From NCBI GenBank assembly GCA_003194525.1, contig NBIV01000032.1, positions 124,001-188,000 of the forward strand: 64,000 bases of DNA, given 5' to 3'. Positions 48,318-58,186 of the stretch are shown piece by piece. This stretch comes from Gracilariopsis chorda. Its lineage: Eukaryota > Rhodophyta > Florideophyceae > Gracilariales > Gracilariaceae. The notes beneath the pieces are model-generated. The model was not told the origin of the DNA and did not search any database. It worked only from the letters and a program-made list of their open reading frames with translations. A program made the position numbers and the translations under genes. Positions within the stretch are counted from its first letter, which is position 1. Every line of letters starts with the position of its first letter.

Positions 48318-50039
48318 ATGGCTTTCTTCTTCTTAACAAGGCTCGCAAGTGTTCCATCACGCTCATCGCGATCCAGTCTTGGGGCGCTCTGCAAAACTTT
48401 TTCAGTCCGATGGCGACCATTCTCCGCTTGTGCGCACAACAACAAATCCGTAAGAAAACTGGAAATCCACGCAGTTTCTACTAAGCACGAAACACCCACG
48501 ACACATGAATATACGAATCCTGCTGTTAATTTGACGCAGACTGTCTTCCACGAAGACACCATTTTCGCTCTGTCCTCCGGAGCCGGCGTTACAGCCGGTG
48601 TAGCTGTTATCAGAGTATCTGGACCGCACGCCGCAGACTGTTTGCTCAAGATTTCAGCTCCATCCACACGACAAAAACTTCCGCGGCCGCGGTACGCAGC
48701 ACTGCGAAAACTGTATCATCCTTTATCAGAAGAGCTTCTCGATGAGGCCTTAGTGCTCTTCTTTCCCGGTCCGAACAGCTTCACTGGTGAAGATGTCGTT
48801 GAGCTCCAAGTGCACGGTTCAAGGGCCGTCATAAGCGCGGTTGTGAATGCTCTTGCTGACTGTACTGACCCAGATACTATGATTCGCCCGGCGGAGCGTG
48901 GGGAGTTCACGCGTCGAGCTTTCGAAAACGGACGATTGGACCTCACTGCTGTGGAGGGACTGGCTGATCTAATTGCTGCTGAAACTGCGATGCAAAGAAA
49001 ACAGGCCCTATGGCATCTTAGCGGTCACGTCAAAGAGACGCTGGAAGAATGGCGAACAGAGATCAAGACGTGTTTAGCCCACGTCGAAGCTGTGATTGAT
49101 TTCGGTGATGACGTTGATGACCAAGTCTTTGAAGATATTATACCACGAGTTCAAGCGCTACGTGCGCAGATCAAGGCGCATCTGGACGATGCTCATCGCG
49201 GAGAAATCATTCGCGGAGGGGCAAGAGTCGCTATAGTTGGAAAACCCAACGCCGGAAAGAGTACTTTGCTCAATGCACTTGCAAAACGACCAGCAGCAAT
49301 TGTATCTCCACATGCTGGGACTACACGGGACGTCGTCGAAGTTCAGCTAGACCTTAATGGCCTCGCTGTTGTAGTGAGTGATACTGCTGGGTTGCGTGAC
49401 TCAACAAACGATCCCATTGAGATTGAAGGGATACGAAGAGCACGAGAAGCGGCGGCGAGGGCTGATATCACAGTTCTTGTTCACGACGTGACAGAGGGTG
49501 ATCTGGAAACGGCCTTGCAAGCGCTTCCCAGCCGGCTATCAGCTTGCGATGGGACACAAGACCCAGATGACCGGGCAGACCAACGTTTAGTTTGTGTTTT
49601 GAACAAAGTTGATTTGGTCAATACTTCAGATCAAAGCTCAAAAGACAAAGATATTGAAGTCTTCAAAACCAGTTTGTTGCGAAATGAAGGAGTCTCAGAG
49701 TTAGTCGACCATTTGGAGTCCATGATACGGGTGGTATGCGAGGGTGGCGAAACGGGTGGCTCCAGTGAGAACACCAAGAACACGAACACCAAGAACACGA
49801 GTGAACTCATGCCTATTATTACTAGAGCTCGGCACAGGCACCACATGAAGAATGCCGTGGCTGCGCTAGACTCATTTGTGCAAGGGCGCACTGGTGCGAT
49901 CCCTTCTCTTTATCTGCCAATGGATCTCGCCGCGGAGGATCTTCGGATAGCAGGAAAAGAGCTCGGCGCCATAACGGGACAGATTGATAGCGAGGAGGTG
50001 TTAGATGTAATCTTCAACGAGTTTTGTATAGGCAAGTAG
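48318..50039 (+). CDS. mnmE: tRNA modification GTPase MnmE, organellar
   Basis: A 573-residue MnmE/TrmE (Mss1/GTPBP3) protein. With MnmG (GidA) it installs the 5-(carboxy)aminomethyl group on wobble uridine of organellar tRNAs. The ATG at 48318 begins a Ser/Arg-rich presequence of about 60 residues. The N-terminal folate-binding domain starts at DTIFALSSGAGVTAGVAVIRVSG and contains PGPNSFTGEDVVELQVHG and RPAERGEFTRRAFENGRLDL. The GTPase has G1 GKPNAGKST, G2 GTTRD, G3 DTAG and G4 NKVD. The C-terminus ends FCIGK, the conserved Cys-motif of MnmE. A short NTKNTNTKNT repeat sits in the GTPase domain. Mitochondrial versus plastid location is not decided by the sequence. No intron is seen. Confidence 0.96.
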   Translation: MAFFFLTRLASVPSRSSRSSLGALCKTFSVRWRPFSACAHNNKSVRKLEIHAVSTKHETPTTHEYTNPAVNLTQTVFHEDTIFALSSGAGVTAGVAVIRVSGPHAADCLLKISAPSTRQKLPRPRYAALRKLYHPLSEELLDEALVLFFPGPNSFTGEDVVELQVHGSRAVISAVVNALADCTDPDTMIRPAERGEFTRRAFENGRLDLTAVEGLADLIAAETAMQRKQALWHLSGHVKETLEEWRTEIKTCLAHVEAVIDFGDDVDDQVFEDIIPRVQALRAQIKAHLDDAHRGEIIRGGARVAIVGKPNAGKSTLLNALAKRPAAIVSPHAGTTRDVVEVQLDLNGLAVVVSDTAGLRDSTNDPIEIEGIRRAREAAARADITVLVHDVTEGDLETALQALPSRLSACDGTQDPDDRADQRLVCVLNKVDLVNTSDQSSKDKDIEVFKTSLLRNEGVSELVDHLESMIRVVCEGGETGGSSENTKNTNTKNTSELMPIITRARHRHHMKNAVAALDSFVQGRTGAIPSLYLPMDLAAEDLRIAGKELGAITGQIDSEEVLDVIFNEFCIGK

Positions 50040-50133
50040 AATCTAGCACCCAGCGACAGGGTTCAGGCCTCTCAGACAGAGATGGAACGAACATCTACGG
50101 TGCGGCCTTGAACGGTATGAGCGTTTGAAAACA

Positions 50134-50694
50134 TTATCTTTCAATCTTCTTCCGGACAATGAAACAAGATGTGGGTTCGATCCGCTTGTAATATCCTTCA
50201 ATCTTTTCGGTTATCTGAAAGCCATAGCGCGTATAGAAACGCAAGGCATCTTCGTTTCCTTCTTGTACATGAATATAAATATCGACGACGTCCTTGCAGA
50301 GGGGAGATGATTCAACGAGGCTGAGTACGTGTGTGATGAGCTGATGCCCAATACCGCGTTCACGGTAAGGTGCCAAGACTCCAAGCGTCATTATGTACAG
50401 ACTGGATTTCTTCGGAGATGTGGAAGAATCAGTTGTAGATGACGCAGCCTTGTCATTCCCAGGCGCATGGGAAGCTACGTAACGTTCTTTTCGACAACAT
50501 ACGCTCCCTACGAGCAACTCGTTGTAATACGCAAGTTGGACAAATCCTTCGGGGGCATGAACAACTTCCTTGTAGAAGGCGGCATTGTACTTCACTGGAA
50601 AAATAGTGGTGTGAAGGATCTCAAGCTGATTTACATTCTTCTCAGTGACCTGTCCCCAGAAAATGCGGAGCGGCGGGTGTTTCTTTTCGTCCAT
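50134..50694 (-). CDS. NAA50: N-alpha-acetyltransferase 50 (NatE catalytic subunit)
   Basis: A 186-residue GNAT-fold enzyme closely matching NAA50, which acetylates protein N-termini beginning with Met on the ribosome together with NatA. The ATG at 50694 gives MDEKKHPPLRIFWGQVTEKN. Family pieces follow: LHTTIFPVKYNAAFYKEV (substrate-binding PVKY), YNELLVGSVCCR, YIMTLGVLAPYRERGIGHQL (acetyl-CoA R-x-x-G-x-G/A site), YIHVQEGNEDALRFYTRYGF and YYKRIEP. A Ser/Thr/Lys-rich insert (DKAASSTTDSSTSPKKSS) between two strands is longer than in animals. It is convergent with MnmE, 94 bp apart. No intron is seen. Confidence 0.95.
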   Translation of the reverse strand: MDEKKHPPLRIFWGQVTEKNVNQLEILHTTIFPVKYNAAFYKEVVHAPEGFVQLAYYNELLVGSVCCRKERYVASHAPGNDKAASSTTDSSTSPKKSSLYIMTLGVLAPYRERGIGHQLITHVLSLVESSPLCKDVVDIYIHVQEGNEDALRFYTRYGFQITEKIEGYYKRIEPTSCFIVRKKIER

Positions 50695-50732
50695 CTTCGG
50701 CAGTGCACTCGTGTTGCTTGGCAAGGGAATAG

Positions 50733-51182
50733 ATACCCTCCCTCCAACAGAACGAGGGTTTCGTAAAGCAGTTATTTCTTGAGATCAGTCGAACAATCAC
50801 TCAAGTGATACAGGGGCAGCAGCAAGGGGGGAGGGGAACAGTTGACTTAGCTGCGGCTCAAAATGCTGAGTTGGCAGATGTGTTGAGTCGACCAGAACAG
50901 AAGTATTTGAACGCTATCGCTAAGAATGACTGTACTCATCGCACATGGGTGGAGCCTTCGAGCATCGGATCTGAGAAGCTGCCCAGGACCATAATCGGTT
51001 TTGTTGCTGCGATGCAGGGGATCCACGAGGGTTTACAGATCATTTCCGCTGATTTTGCCGTTCGTTCTATCTATGTCATCATGCATGATTTCGCTTCGGT
51101 AGTTTGTCCGTGGCATCAACACAAAAATTTTCCAGTTTCCTTTTCAAAAAGAGGAAAACACAACACCACTGATAAACTGTAA
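50733..51182 (+). CDS. possible exon of an unrecognised gene
   Basis: An open frame of about 150 codons with protein-like composition but no ATG at its start. It reads GFVKQLFLEISRTITQVIQG, then VDLAAAQNAELADVLSRPEQ and YLNAIAKNDCTHRTWVE, and further on a hydrophobic IIGFVAAMQGIHEGLQIIS. A splice acceptor before 50811 (GATACAG|GGG) would make part of it an internal exon. It sits just upstream of NAA50 in divergent orientation. It could be an exon of a spliced gene, a pseudogene or chance. I cannot name it. Confidence 0.3.
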   Translation: MPSLQQNEGFVKQLFLEISRTITQVIQGQQQGGRGTVDLAAAQNAELADVLSRPEQKYLNAIAKNDCTHRTWVEPSSIGSEKLPRTIIGFVAAMQGIHEGLQIISADFAVRSIYVIMHDFASVVCPWHQHKNFPVSFSKRGKHNTTDKL

Positions 51183-51632
51183 ACCGTGGATTGGGGAGAG
51201 TGCATTTTGTAGAAGACTATCGCTGATCTTGGAGAGCACTATCGACTGCCCATGGTGTGCATGTAACGCCTATTCGCAACGCAACCAGGCTGGGGGCTGG
51301 CTTTTTTTGCTTTTATCCTCGTTCAAGTCAATTGATCTTGCCCACAGCAATTCATGAAGATGTTCGTCATTCTGTACATAGTTGGACGCACGCTGTTGAT
51401 CGAGAATCCTGGACGGAACGGCATGTTTGTCCCATCTTCTTCTGGGAGTCATCTGTAGTTTTCATTACCCCGGCCAGCATACATTGCAAGACGATCAGCT
51501 CACGAATGCAATTATAGATCTCTAGCTTCCACCTTGCGAACGAGCAGTACATCACTGTTCTTTATCCCCCATGCTCTTGTTTCGGTCAGTCCAATGTGTA
51601 AAATCGCACGGAACAACACAATGTGTATGTAT

Positions 51633-51648
51633 ATATATATATGTGTAT

Positions 51649-51703
<55 letters not shown>
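51633..51703. repeat. TA/TG dinucleotide microsatellite
   Basis: A TATATATA block passes into TGTATG and then an uninterrupted run of TG of about 48 bases. Open frames reading Cys-Val or Thr-His repeats across it are artefacts. Confidence 0.98.
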
Positions 51704-51709
<6 letters not shown>

Positions 51710-54700
51710 GTTTTTTGACATTCCAAGATGAAGACTTGATATATATTTTTTGTTCCATCACACTTTCAGTTTATCGCCTCGCAAGTCTCTCGTACAACAG
51801 GCAAGTAAAAATAGGAACAGGTCTTAGACCTAGCACCACTGTCATGGAAAACACAATGGCATCTCCACAAGATTTGACTTGCACGGCTTCAGAGTGGATC
51901 ATCATGGTTAGATGTTCCGTCAACGAAAGGCAGAAGCAGTTGACGACAGCCAGGACCGGAGGCACGTAGTTGTTTTGCAGGAAAACCGCTGCAATGACGA
52001 TGTGGAACTGGATGCTATCCGGATGAGGTATGGCTACAGGCATTCGCAAAAGAAATTCACGCCCTCCTTTCTTTTCGTCATCTGCCTGTATCCAGTCATC
52101 AGAACAATAGTGGGAAACATAATATCATACAAAAGTCTTCCACCACACGGTATTATTTTTTTTAGCCAGCTCATCGCATCCTATGAATGAACAAAAAGAG
52201 CGTTCTGGCTGAGACTTGCTTTCCAACAAACTTGACATTCAATCGTTTGTATTGTCAGATCCTTTCGCACAGGATAACTTCAAACTAGAGAAACTCCGAA
52301 CAATGTTCGCAAGCAGTCGCAAAGACGTAAAGACTTGGATCTACAAACCACTTGTCCTTCTTGCTGTCAGCATCGGGGGATGACGTAAATAGACGATATG
52401 TCGCTATGCACCCTTTTCAAAGCCGTGCAATTCATATCAGCCCCCGAAGAAGTGTAAGACAAGAGAAAGTTATCATAATACGACATTACCATCGCTGACG
52501 GTTCTCACCTGTTCAACCGGTGAACATGGTCGTGTGTGCTTGTAGGAACAAAGTTTCGCACGTTGTTCGCACATGAATCGGCGTACTATAGGCCCATGCG
52601 TCGAACGGAGTAGCACAAAGGAGTAACGGGAACAGCTCTTGCAAAGCAGGCGATTTGCAAATCTGTGCTGAATGAGCACCGCAAACTGCTTCCACTTTTA
52701 GCTCACAAGACGGAGAAATTAATAGCCGGTCTTATAAAGGTGGGCGCTTCCCGTGGCATAATTTACGGAAAGCTTTGCTTGGTCAAACATCCGGGTATGA
52801 TTGAGTTCCACGATGAATGGAAGCTTGTGGAAGTGGCTATAAACACCGTGACTGAAGTACACACATTGGAGCATTGCTATGAGACCAGTTCGGTGTACAA
52901 GGTTGCCGCAATTATCTTATTTACGTAAAATAGGGGCCGAAGGCTGCAAGATGCTGATTGTTCAGGAATCGCGGTGGTCGCTTATTGGGTTTCTCATCTT
53001 ACGGAGCCGTTGTTCATACGGAGTGTAGCAGGGTGGGTATCTGTGTGTCACATATCTCTGCGTTATGGAGCCATGTTTGGGTCAAGTGTGACTCAGATAT
53101 TTGTGCTAACCGCCGTTCAAACAGCGAACAAATTCGCACGCTGCGAATATTTGCATACGCGTTTGGCCATAATGAGCCGGCATTTTTTTGCAGTTCTGCG
53201 GCTTGAAATGGCGGAAGGTCAAAGCCTTTAAAAACTGATTTGGTTCGTTGGCGCTTCGCACTTTAATGTGCTCGTACAAAGTACTACAAACCAAGGGGCA
53301 CTGCCTCTTCTATTTGTACACGTCATGCATACTGAAGGGTCATAGACAGATTCGGTCCCATGGCGTACGTGCGGAGCCATGTTTTGTATCGGTGTGAACG
53401 CGCTCATGCAGCGTGGGAGAGCATGGTCACAGCGACGAGACGGTTGCTTTTTTATGAGCAACGAAGTACCTGAGATAGGATGGGGGGTGTCTCCACAGAA
53501 CGGGTAACGAGGACAAGTTGCGTGGCTTCTCTGCATGTGACGACAGCACGTCAACGCTGCGCTGCTCGACCGCTAGGACTAGGATTAATCAGGGCGGAAA
53601 CCATGAAAAGGAAATGATGTTTGTTGCGTTGATGTACGCAAGCTTAGATTAAAGACGGACGGCTACGTATTTCGAGTATAATTCTCAGGCAAGCGTGTAT
53701 GAGAACGTGGGGTAAGAGGTTTGGAAAGGGGGGGGGGGGGGGTGGTGATGGAACGACAGTGGGGCTAACGACGTAACGACACGCTATCGTAGATAGTAGG
53801 GGAGAATTAAAACCGGGGTGCGTGGTGTGACAGGGGATGTTGAATGGTTGGCAGTCGGCAGTCATGCGGAAACAGCTGGGCACGTATGATTGATGGGTGA
53901 CACTGAGCAAGGAGTAAAAGTTAGCCGCGGGACGTGGGCTGTGGAGCGAGCGCACATAATGTTGTGTTCTCATCGTGTGAAGAGGTGGGAGAGGAGTGGT
54001 GAGAGGGCCGGGCGGTATAGCCTAGCATACCAGGGAATTGGCATGAGACTATGACTTGAAGAAAAGGGTGTGTCGGGCAGAGGACACGAGGATGGTAAAG
54101 AGGGAGTTGAAGGCGTTTGAAGCATTCGACAGGCAGTTTGTTTGACAAGTTGAGAATTTGAGACTGTTGCTGTTCCAGCGAGCAGGCGGCGTGCCCGAGG
54201 AGGGAGAAAGGCACGGCGAAGAAAAGTTGGGAGGCAGGCTGCGTGTGGAGTGGTGAATGAATTGGTTTGTGTTTGACGCGATGTGGAAAAAACGCTGGAA
54301 AACACGTAATGCGGTGCTCTTGGGCAACAGAAATGAGTTTTTGTGTAAACGATAATGCATTCTTATTTTCGCAAAGGGTGTGGAGTTTCGATATTGTTGT
54401 TGCCGCAGGGCGGGCGGGGTATGACAACAGGGTTGTGGAAGAATCGATGCGACATAGTGACGGGCGCCGACTGAGTACGTTGCTGTGTAGGGACGGACGG
54501 CGGGCGAAAGTGTAAGAGGGAGGGGGGAGGGCCTAAGATATGTGCAAACAGATATGGAGTTGTGCACGGGTTTGACAAGAGGTGGCTCTGCAGCATCCGC
54601 GCGACGAATTGAGACGGAAGGATAAACAGAAAACAATCGCAATGCAAGTTTCAAACGAGACGAACAGTTGTTGAAGCGTGAATCAGGGTATGAATGCTGC

Positions 54701-54981
54701 TGAGTTGTGGTATGTTAGAAAGCTGCCAAGCAGCGTCAAGGTTACGGAAGTTGTACCGCAGGAGTAAGCGAAAGGGAAGAAGATATTTTGGCGCGGGGGG
54801 GCTGTGAATACAGAGACGAGGGGCCGCTACGAAGCCGAAGGGTTGCCCAAACAAGGTGGAACGAGGAGCGGCGGAGAAGGCGAGGCGGGGCGCAAAAGGA
54901 GATATGAAACATAAGGGGGGAGATTAAAGCGCTCAAGCGAAGTAGATATTGGGAGCAAAGTAGCGTTATCAGGGCGTAATG

Positions 54982-55008
54982 TGCGCCTGATGCTCACAAT
55001 CAGGCGCA
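54982..55008. repeat. perfect 10-bp hairpin
   Basis: TGCGCCTGAT, seven-base loop GCTCACA, then ATCAGGCGCA, at the junction of the purine-rich and GC-rich blocks. No gene explains it. Confidence 0.85.
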
Positions 55009-55953
55009 TATGTGTCGCGGCGCGAAGCGTAACGTCCGGCCTAAGCTTGTTGCAAAGGTGCGATGATATGATAGTGATACATAGAGCGCTGCGCTGCGCC
55101 GCGTTGTGAGGCGCAGAACGCTTGGACACAACCGAAGCGGGCGGTCGCTCATACAGCGCGTGCGCTTGGGAGGGGGGAAGGCACAAGCGCGCAGGCGGCG
55201 CGTTCCTCTTCGATTACGCCCGGCAGCCGGCGACGGCGAAAGATCTAAGCGCAACGCACGCGATTGGCGCATGCTACCGTGGCGCGCCGCGCGATTGGCC
55301 GGCGCCAGGATACGCCCCACTCTGACGGCAACCCGCGAGCCAAGTGGCCCACTACGAGCTGCGGCGCGTGTAAGCGCGCAAGGGATAATGCGCGCGAGCG
55401 GGAAAGGGCTAAGACCGCGGGTGGAAGGCGTAAGCCTTTTGCGTCTGCTTGTTCAAAACCACACGCAAAAAATATCGCTTTCAAGCGCGACCGGTGGCCA
55501 TGCGCGGCGCGCAACCCGCCTCCCGCGCCTTCGAGTGGCGCCTGCGCGACCACCAGTGTCACCCAGCCGTCGCGCGCCACCAGCGCGCCGTGCAATACCC
55601 CCGCGCGGCGCATCTCTGCGCCCCAAAACGGAACCCCCCCACAGTAACGCAGCCGTCGTCGTCCTCCCGCGCTTTCACTTGTGGCTGTGAGCCATCGTGT
55701 CCTCTCTGCCGCAGCCAATCAACGCGCCCTGCCTGCCGCGCTTGCACGTTTCGTTGCGTGTCGGCTTGCTGATTTGCGCACCCGACGCCTGCCGGACTCG
55801 TGCCTCGTGCTCGTTGCTTTCACGCGCACCGCTGTGATGCTGCGTGCGCCACGCACACTACAGCCACAAGGTACACTGTCCCCCCACTATGTCGCCTCAG
55901 CCCACACCATTTCCCGCCTGACGCTATGCTCCGCCGGCCGCCCACCGCTTTGC

Positions 55954-55961
55954 TATATATA
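55954..55961 (+). promoter_or_regulatory. TATA box upstream of the cyclin gene
   Basis: TATATATA in a GC-rich setting, 180 bp upstream of the cyclin ATG and followed by a C/T-rich leader. Confidence 0.6.
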
Positions 55962-56133
55962 CTCCCCACCGTTCGTTTGTCCCTCACTTCCTATTCTTCC
56001 CCCGATCCTGTTTGTGCTTGTCCCCGTCGCGTTATCCTAGTTTTATTGTTCGGCACTACTGCCTCATCCCGCCCTCCAAAATACGTTGTCAGCCTTTCTT
56101 CACCCTCTTCTCCTCCCTCTCATTCTACCCACC

Positions 56134-57066
56134 ATGACAGCACAAACAACTGAGTCAAACGCTCCGTGCGTGCCCACCTCCGTCCGACCCTCAAAGAACT
56201 TCACCCTGCTCGCATCCCGACAGGCACTGGTTGCAATCCTTTCCGCCACCATTCAGGCCCATGTCGCGGCAAATGACCAGCTTCCGGAACCCGCACTCGA
56301 CCAGATGACCGTCTTCCACGCCTTGGAGGCCCCGGCAATCTCCGTGTGCGAGTATGTCACTCGTCTGTCCAAGTATGCCTTCTGCTCAGATGCCTGCCTT
56401 GTCGCCGCGTACCACTACATGACTCGCGCCATCGCCAGCGACCCGAAGCTCGCCCTCACCAGTCTCAGCATTCACCGCATGTTCATCACCGCTCTCGTGC
56501 TCGCCTGCAAGTACATGGATGACCTCTCGTACAACCTTGTCTACTACTCAAAGGTCGGTGGTCTTCCGTACAAGGAACTGGCCAACCTTGAGATGCAGAT
56601 GCTCCACATCCTGGATTTCCGGTTAGACATCTCTCCAAATCAGTTTGTCGAGCTCGAATCTAATCTCGTGTCCGGACTCAAGGTCCTGGAAGCAAACGCT
56701 TCAAAGGCCGTCGTTCTGAACCTCGTCGACCACGCGAAGTCCCTTCTCATGCAATCCGACAGCCGTGGCGTCGCATACGAACCCTTCCCTGGAGAGAAAC
56801 TCGTGGACGACACCGAATCACCGGTCTCTTCTCCGTCCTCCTCTACCACTTGTGTGGACACCGCATTATCCAGAAACTCATCTCTGGCATCCGTGCCAGA
56901 TGAGGCCTTGTACGCTCAGGCTGCACACCCAAGAAGACTCTCCTACTCTCACAAGAACTTCGCAAGACAACGGTCTTCGAAGACCTACTCTCGCTTCTCG
57001 CACTCTCCCATCTCTCCGGAGAGCGCGTACAGACGGAGAGCACGTGCCTCGCTTGGATCTCATTAA
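56134..57066 (+). CDS. Pho80-like (P/U-type) cyclin
   Basis: A 310-residue cyclin starting at an excellent ATG context (CCACCATGACAG, 56134). The cyclin box spans about residues 45-190. AISVCEYVTRLSKYAFCSDACLVAAYHYMTR and LSIHRMFITALVLACKYMDD are the two cyclin-box helix groups, with the conserved Arg and the ACKYxDD segment of the PHO80/PCL/CYCU family. NxxYYSKVGGLPYKELANLEMQMLHILDFRL follows and is characteristic. The C-terminal ~110 residues are Ser/Arg-rich (SPISPESAYRRRARAS) with several SP sites, likely regulatory. P/U cyclins pair with a Pho85/CDKA-like kinase and link phosphate status to the cell cycle; the partner here is not shown. No intron is seen. Confidence 0.9.
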   Translation: MTAQTTESNAPCVPTSVRPSKNFTLLASRQALVAILSATIQAHVAANDQLPEPALDQMTVFHALEAPAISVCEYVTRLSKYAFCSDACLVAAYHYMTRAIASDPKLALTSLSIHRMFITALVLACKYMDDLSYNLVYYSKVGGLPYKELANLEMQMLHILDFRLDISPNQFVELESNLVSGLKVLEANASKAVVLNLVDHAKSLLMQSDSRGVAYEPFPGEKLVDDTESPVSSPSSSTTCVDTALSRNSSLASVPDEALYAQAAHPRRLSYSHKNFARQRSSKTYSRFSHSPISPESAYRRRARASLGSH

Positions 57067-58186
57067 GTCTTTTCGCACGACCTAACTGTGGGTTGAGAGT
57101 TTCGCGATGTCTCTTGACCATCTCTTCCCTCTTGTACACCTTTTAAATCATGTTTCGATCATGCTTAGCTTTCTCACTATCACTCGTAAACCAACCTCTA
57201 ACACAACTTAGAGTTTGTAGCCCCGAGCACAAGAGCTGTACTTCAACTAACGCAGTTCCTGACCTGGTTGTGTTGTCGATCATCCCCGAGTTGGGGTGGG
57301 GGAAGTGATTAGAGCCGAAGCTGCTTCTCACCTGTTAGGTGTACCAAAGAGGGACGTAGTTTCGGTGATAACTATGTTCTCACGTTTTCAGTCTTGCGTG
57401 GCGCGTTCCCTGCGTGTGCACAGCTTGCAGGACTCAAATAAAAGTCTTCTCTACAACCTTCTCGCACCCATCTGTTCCTCAAAGGGTCAGACATCTGAGA
57501 CCACTTTGATCTGTACTGTAGGTGACGATCATTCGGTGGGAGCGGTACAGGCGTACTTGTGCAAGACAGGCTAAAGGGACCGCTAACTGTTCAGAATCGC
57601 GCCGCAGAGCGAGAACGCTGCGAAGGGGCATATCATGCCAACTCATCGGGTAGAGCTGTTGCCTCAAAGTTTGACAACGTCAGCCTTTTCTCGCCACAGC
57701 ATGTTTGAGGCTCGAACGTGCTGTGGCGAGGCAAGGGCAATGTGACGCCACAGTGAGGGTTGTACGCATATCTCTTACGCTAGGGAAAGCGTACAATCTC
57801 CATAACATGAAGGATACCAGATTTCCTCTACAACAAATGCCAACTCCGCCACTGAAGATTTCTTCGCTGAAACACCTGTTGCGCCTGCGTCGATTCTCGG
57901 ATTTGCACACTGTGCAACTCTGCTACCCCTCGTGTATTCTACAGTGACTTGTCGGAAACCCCATCATGAATCACACGCCATGCAGAGCCTTTGCTCTCAA
58001 TAAATACACGTTGGCACACTGTTGCCGATAGTACACACATTAGCGCAACAATGGAAATTAAGGTCGTCTCCGAGCATCCTCCTCGGTATTACAACACAAG
58101 TTACAGATATAGTCTCATGTCTCGTCTTTACCTTCACTACTAACAGTTCTTCTGAGGCATCACGAGTATATGCACAGCTACGTCTG
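57067..58186. other. convergent intergenic region with hairpin
   Basis: About 1.1 kb between the convergent cyclin (plus) and RPB1 (minus) stop codons. It contains the 16-bp-stem hairpin at 57690-57730. No gene is supportable. Confidence 0.5.
57690..57730. repeat. hairpin, 16-bp stem with one mismatch
   Basis: CTCGCCACAGCATGTT, nine-base loop TGAGGCTCG, then AACGTGCTGTGGCGAG. It lies between the convergent 3' ends of the cyclin and RPB1 genes. Confidence 0.9.

Larger units (their letters stand above)
50695..56133. other. 5.4-kb gene-poor region
   Basis: The longest gene-free interval in the window. It contains an unassigned open frame (50733-51182), a TA/TG microsatellite (51633-51703), a G-run near 53730, a purine-rich plus-strand block (about 53640-54960), a small hairpin (54982-55008), a GC-rich block (about 55010-55700) and a pyrimidine-rich cyclin promoter with TATA box (55954-55961). 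Apart from the frame at 50733 I cannot support any protein. A long untranslated leader, non-coding RNA or regulatory region is possible. Confidence 0.5.

Noticed and set aside
50170-50190. tRNA-like GGTTCGATCC
   Set aside because: It lies within the NAA50 coding sequence, with no acceptor or anticodon stems around it.
51512-51969. Cys-Val and Thr-His repeat proteins
   Set aside because: These are translations of the TG/CA microsatellite.
54049-54654. 201-codon minus-strand frame in the purine-rich block
   Set aside because: It has no ATG at its start, a Ser/Pro/His-biased composition from pyrimidine-rich DNA, and similar open frames in the other two phases.
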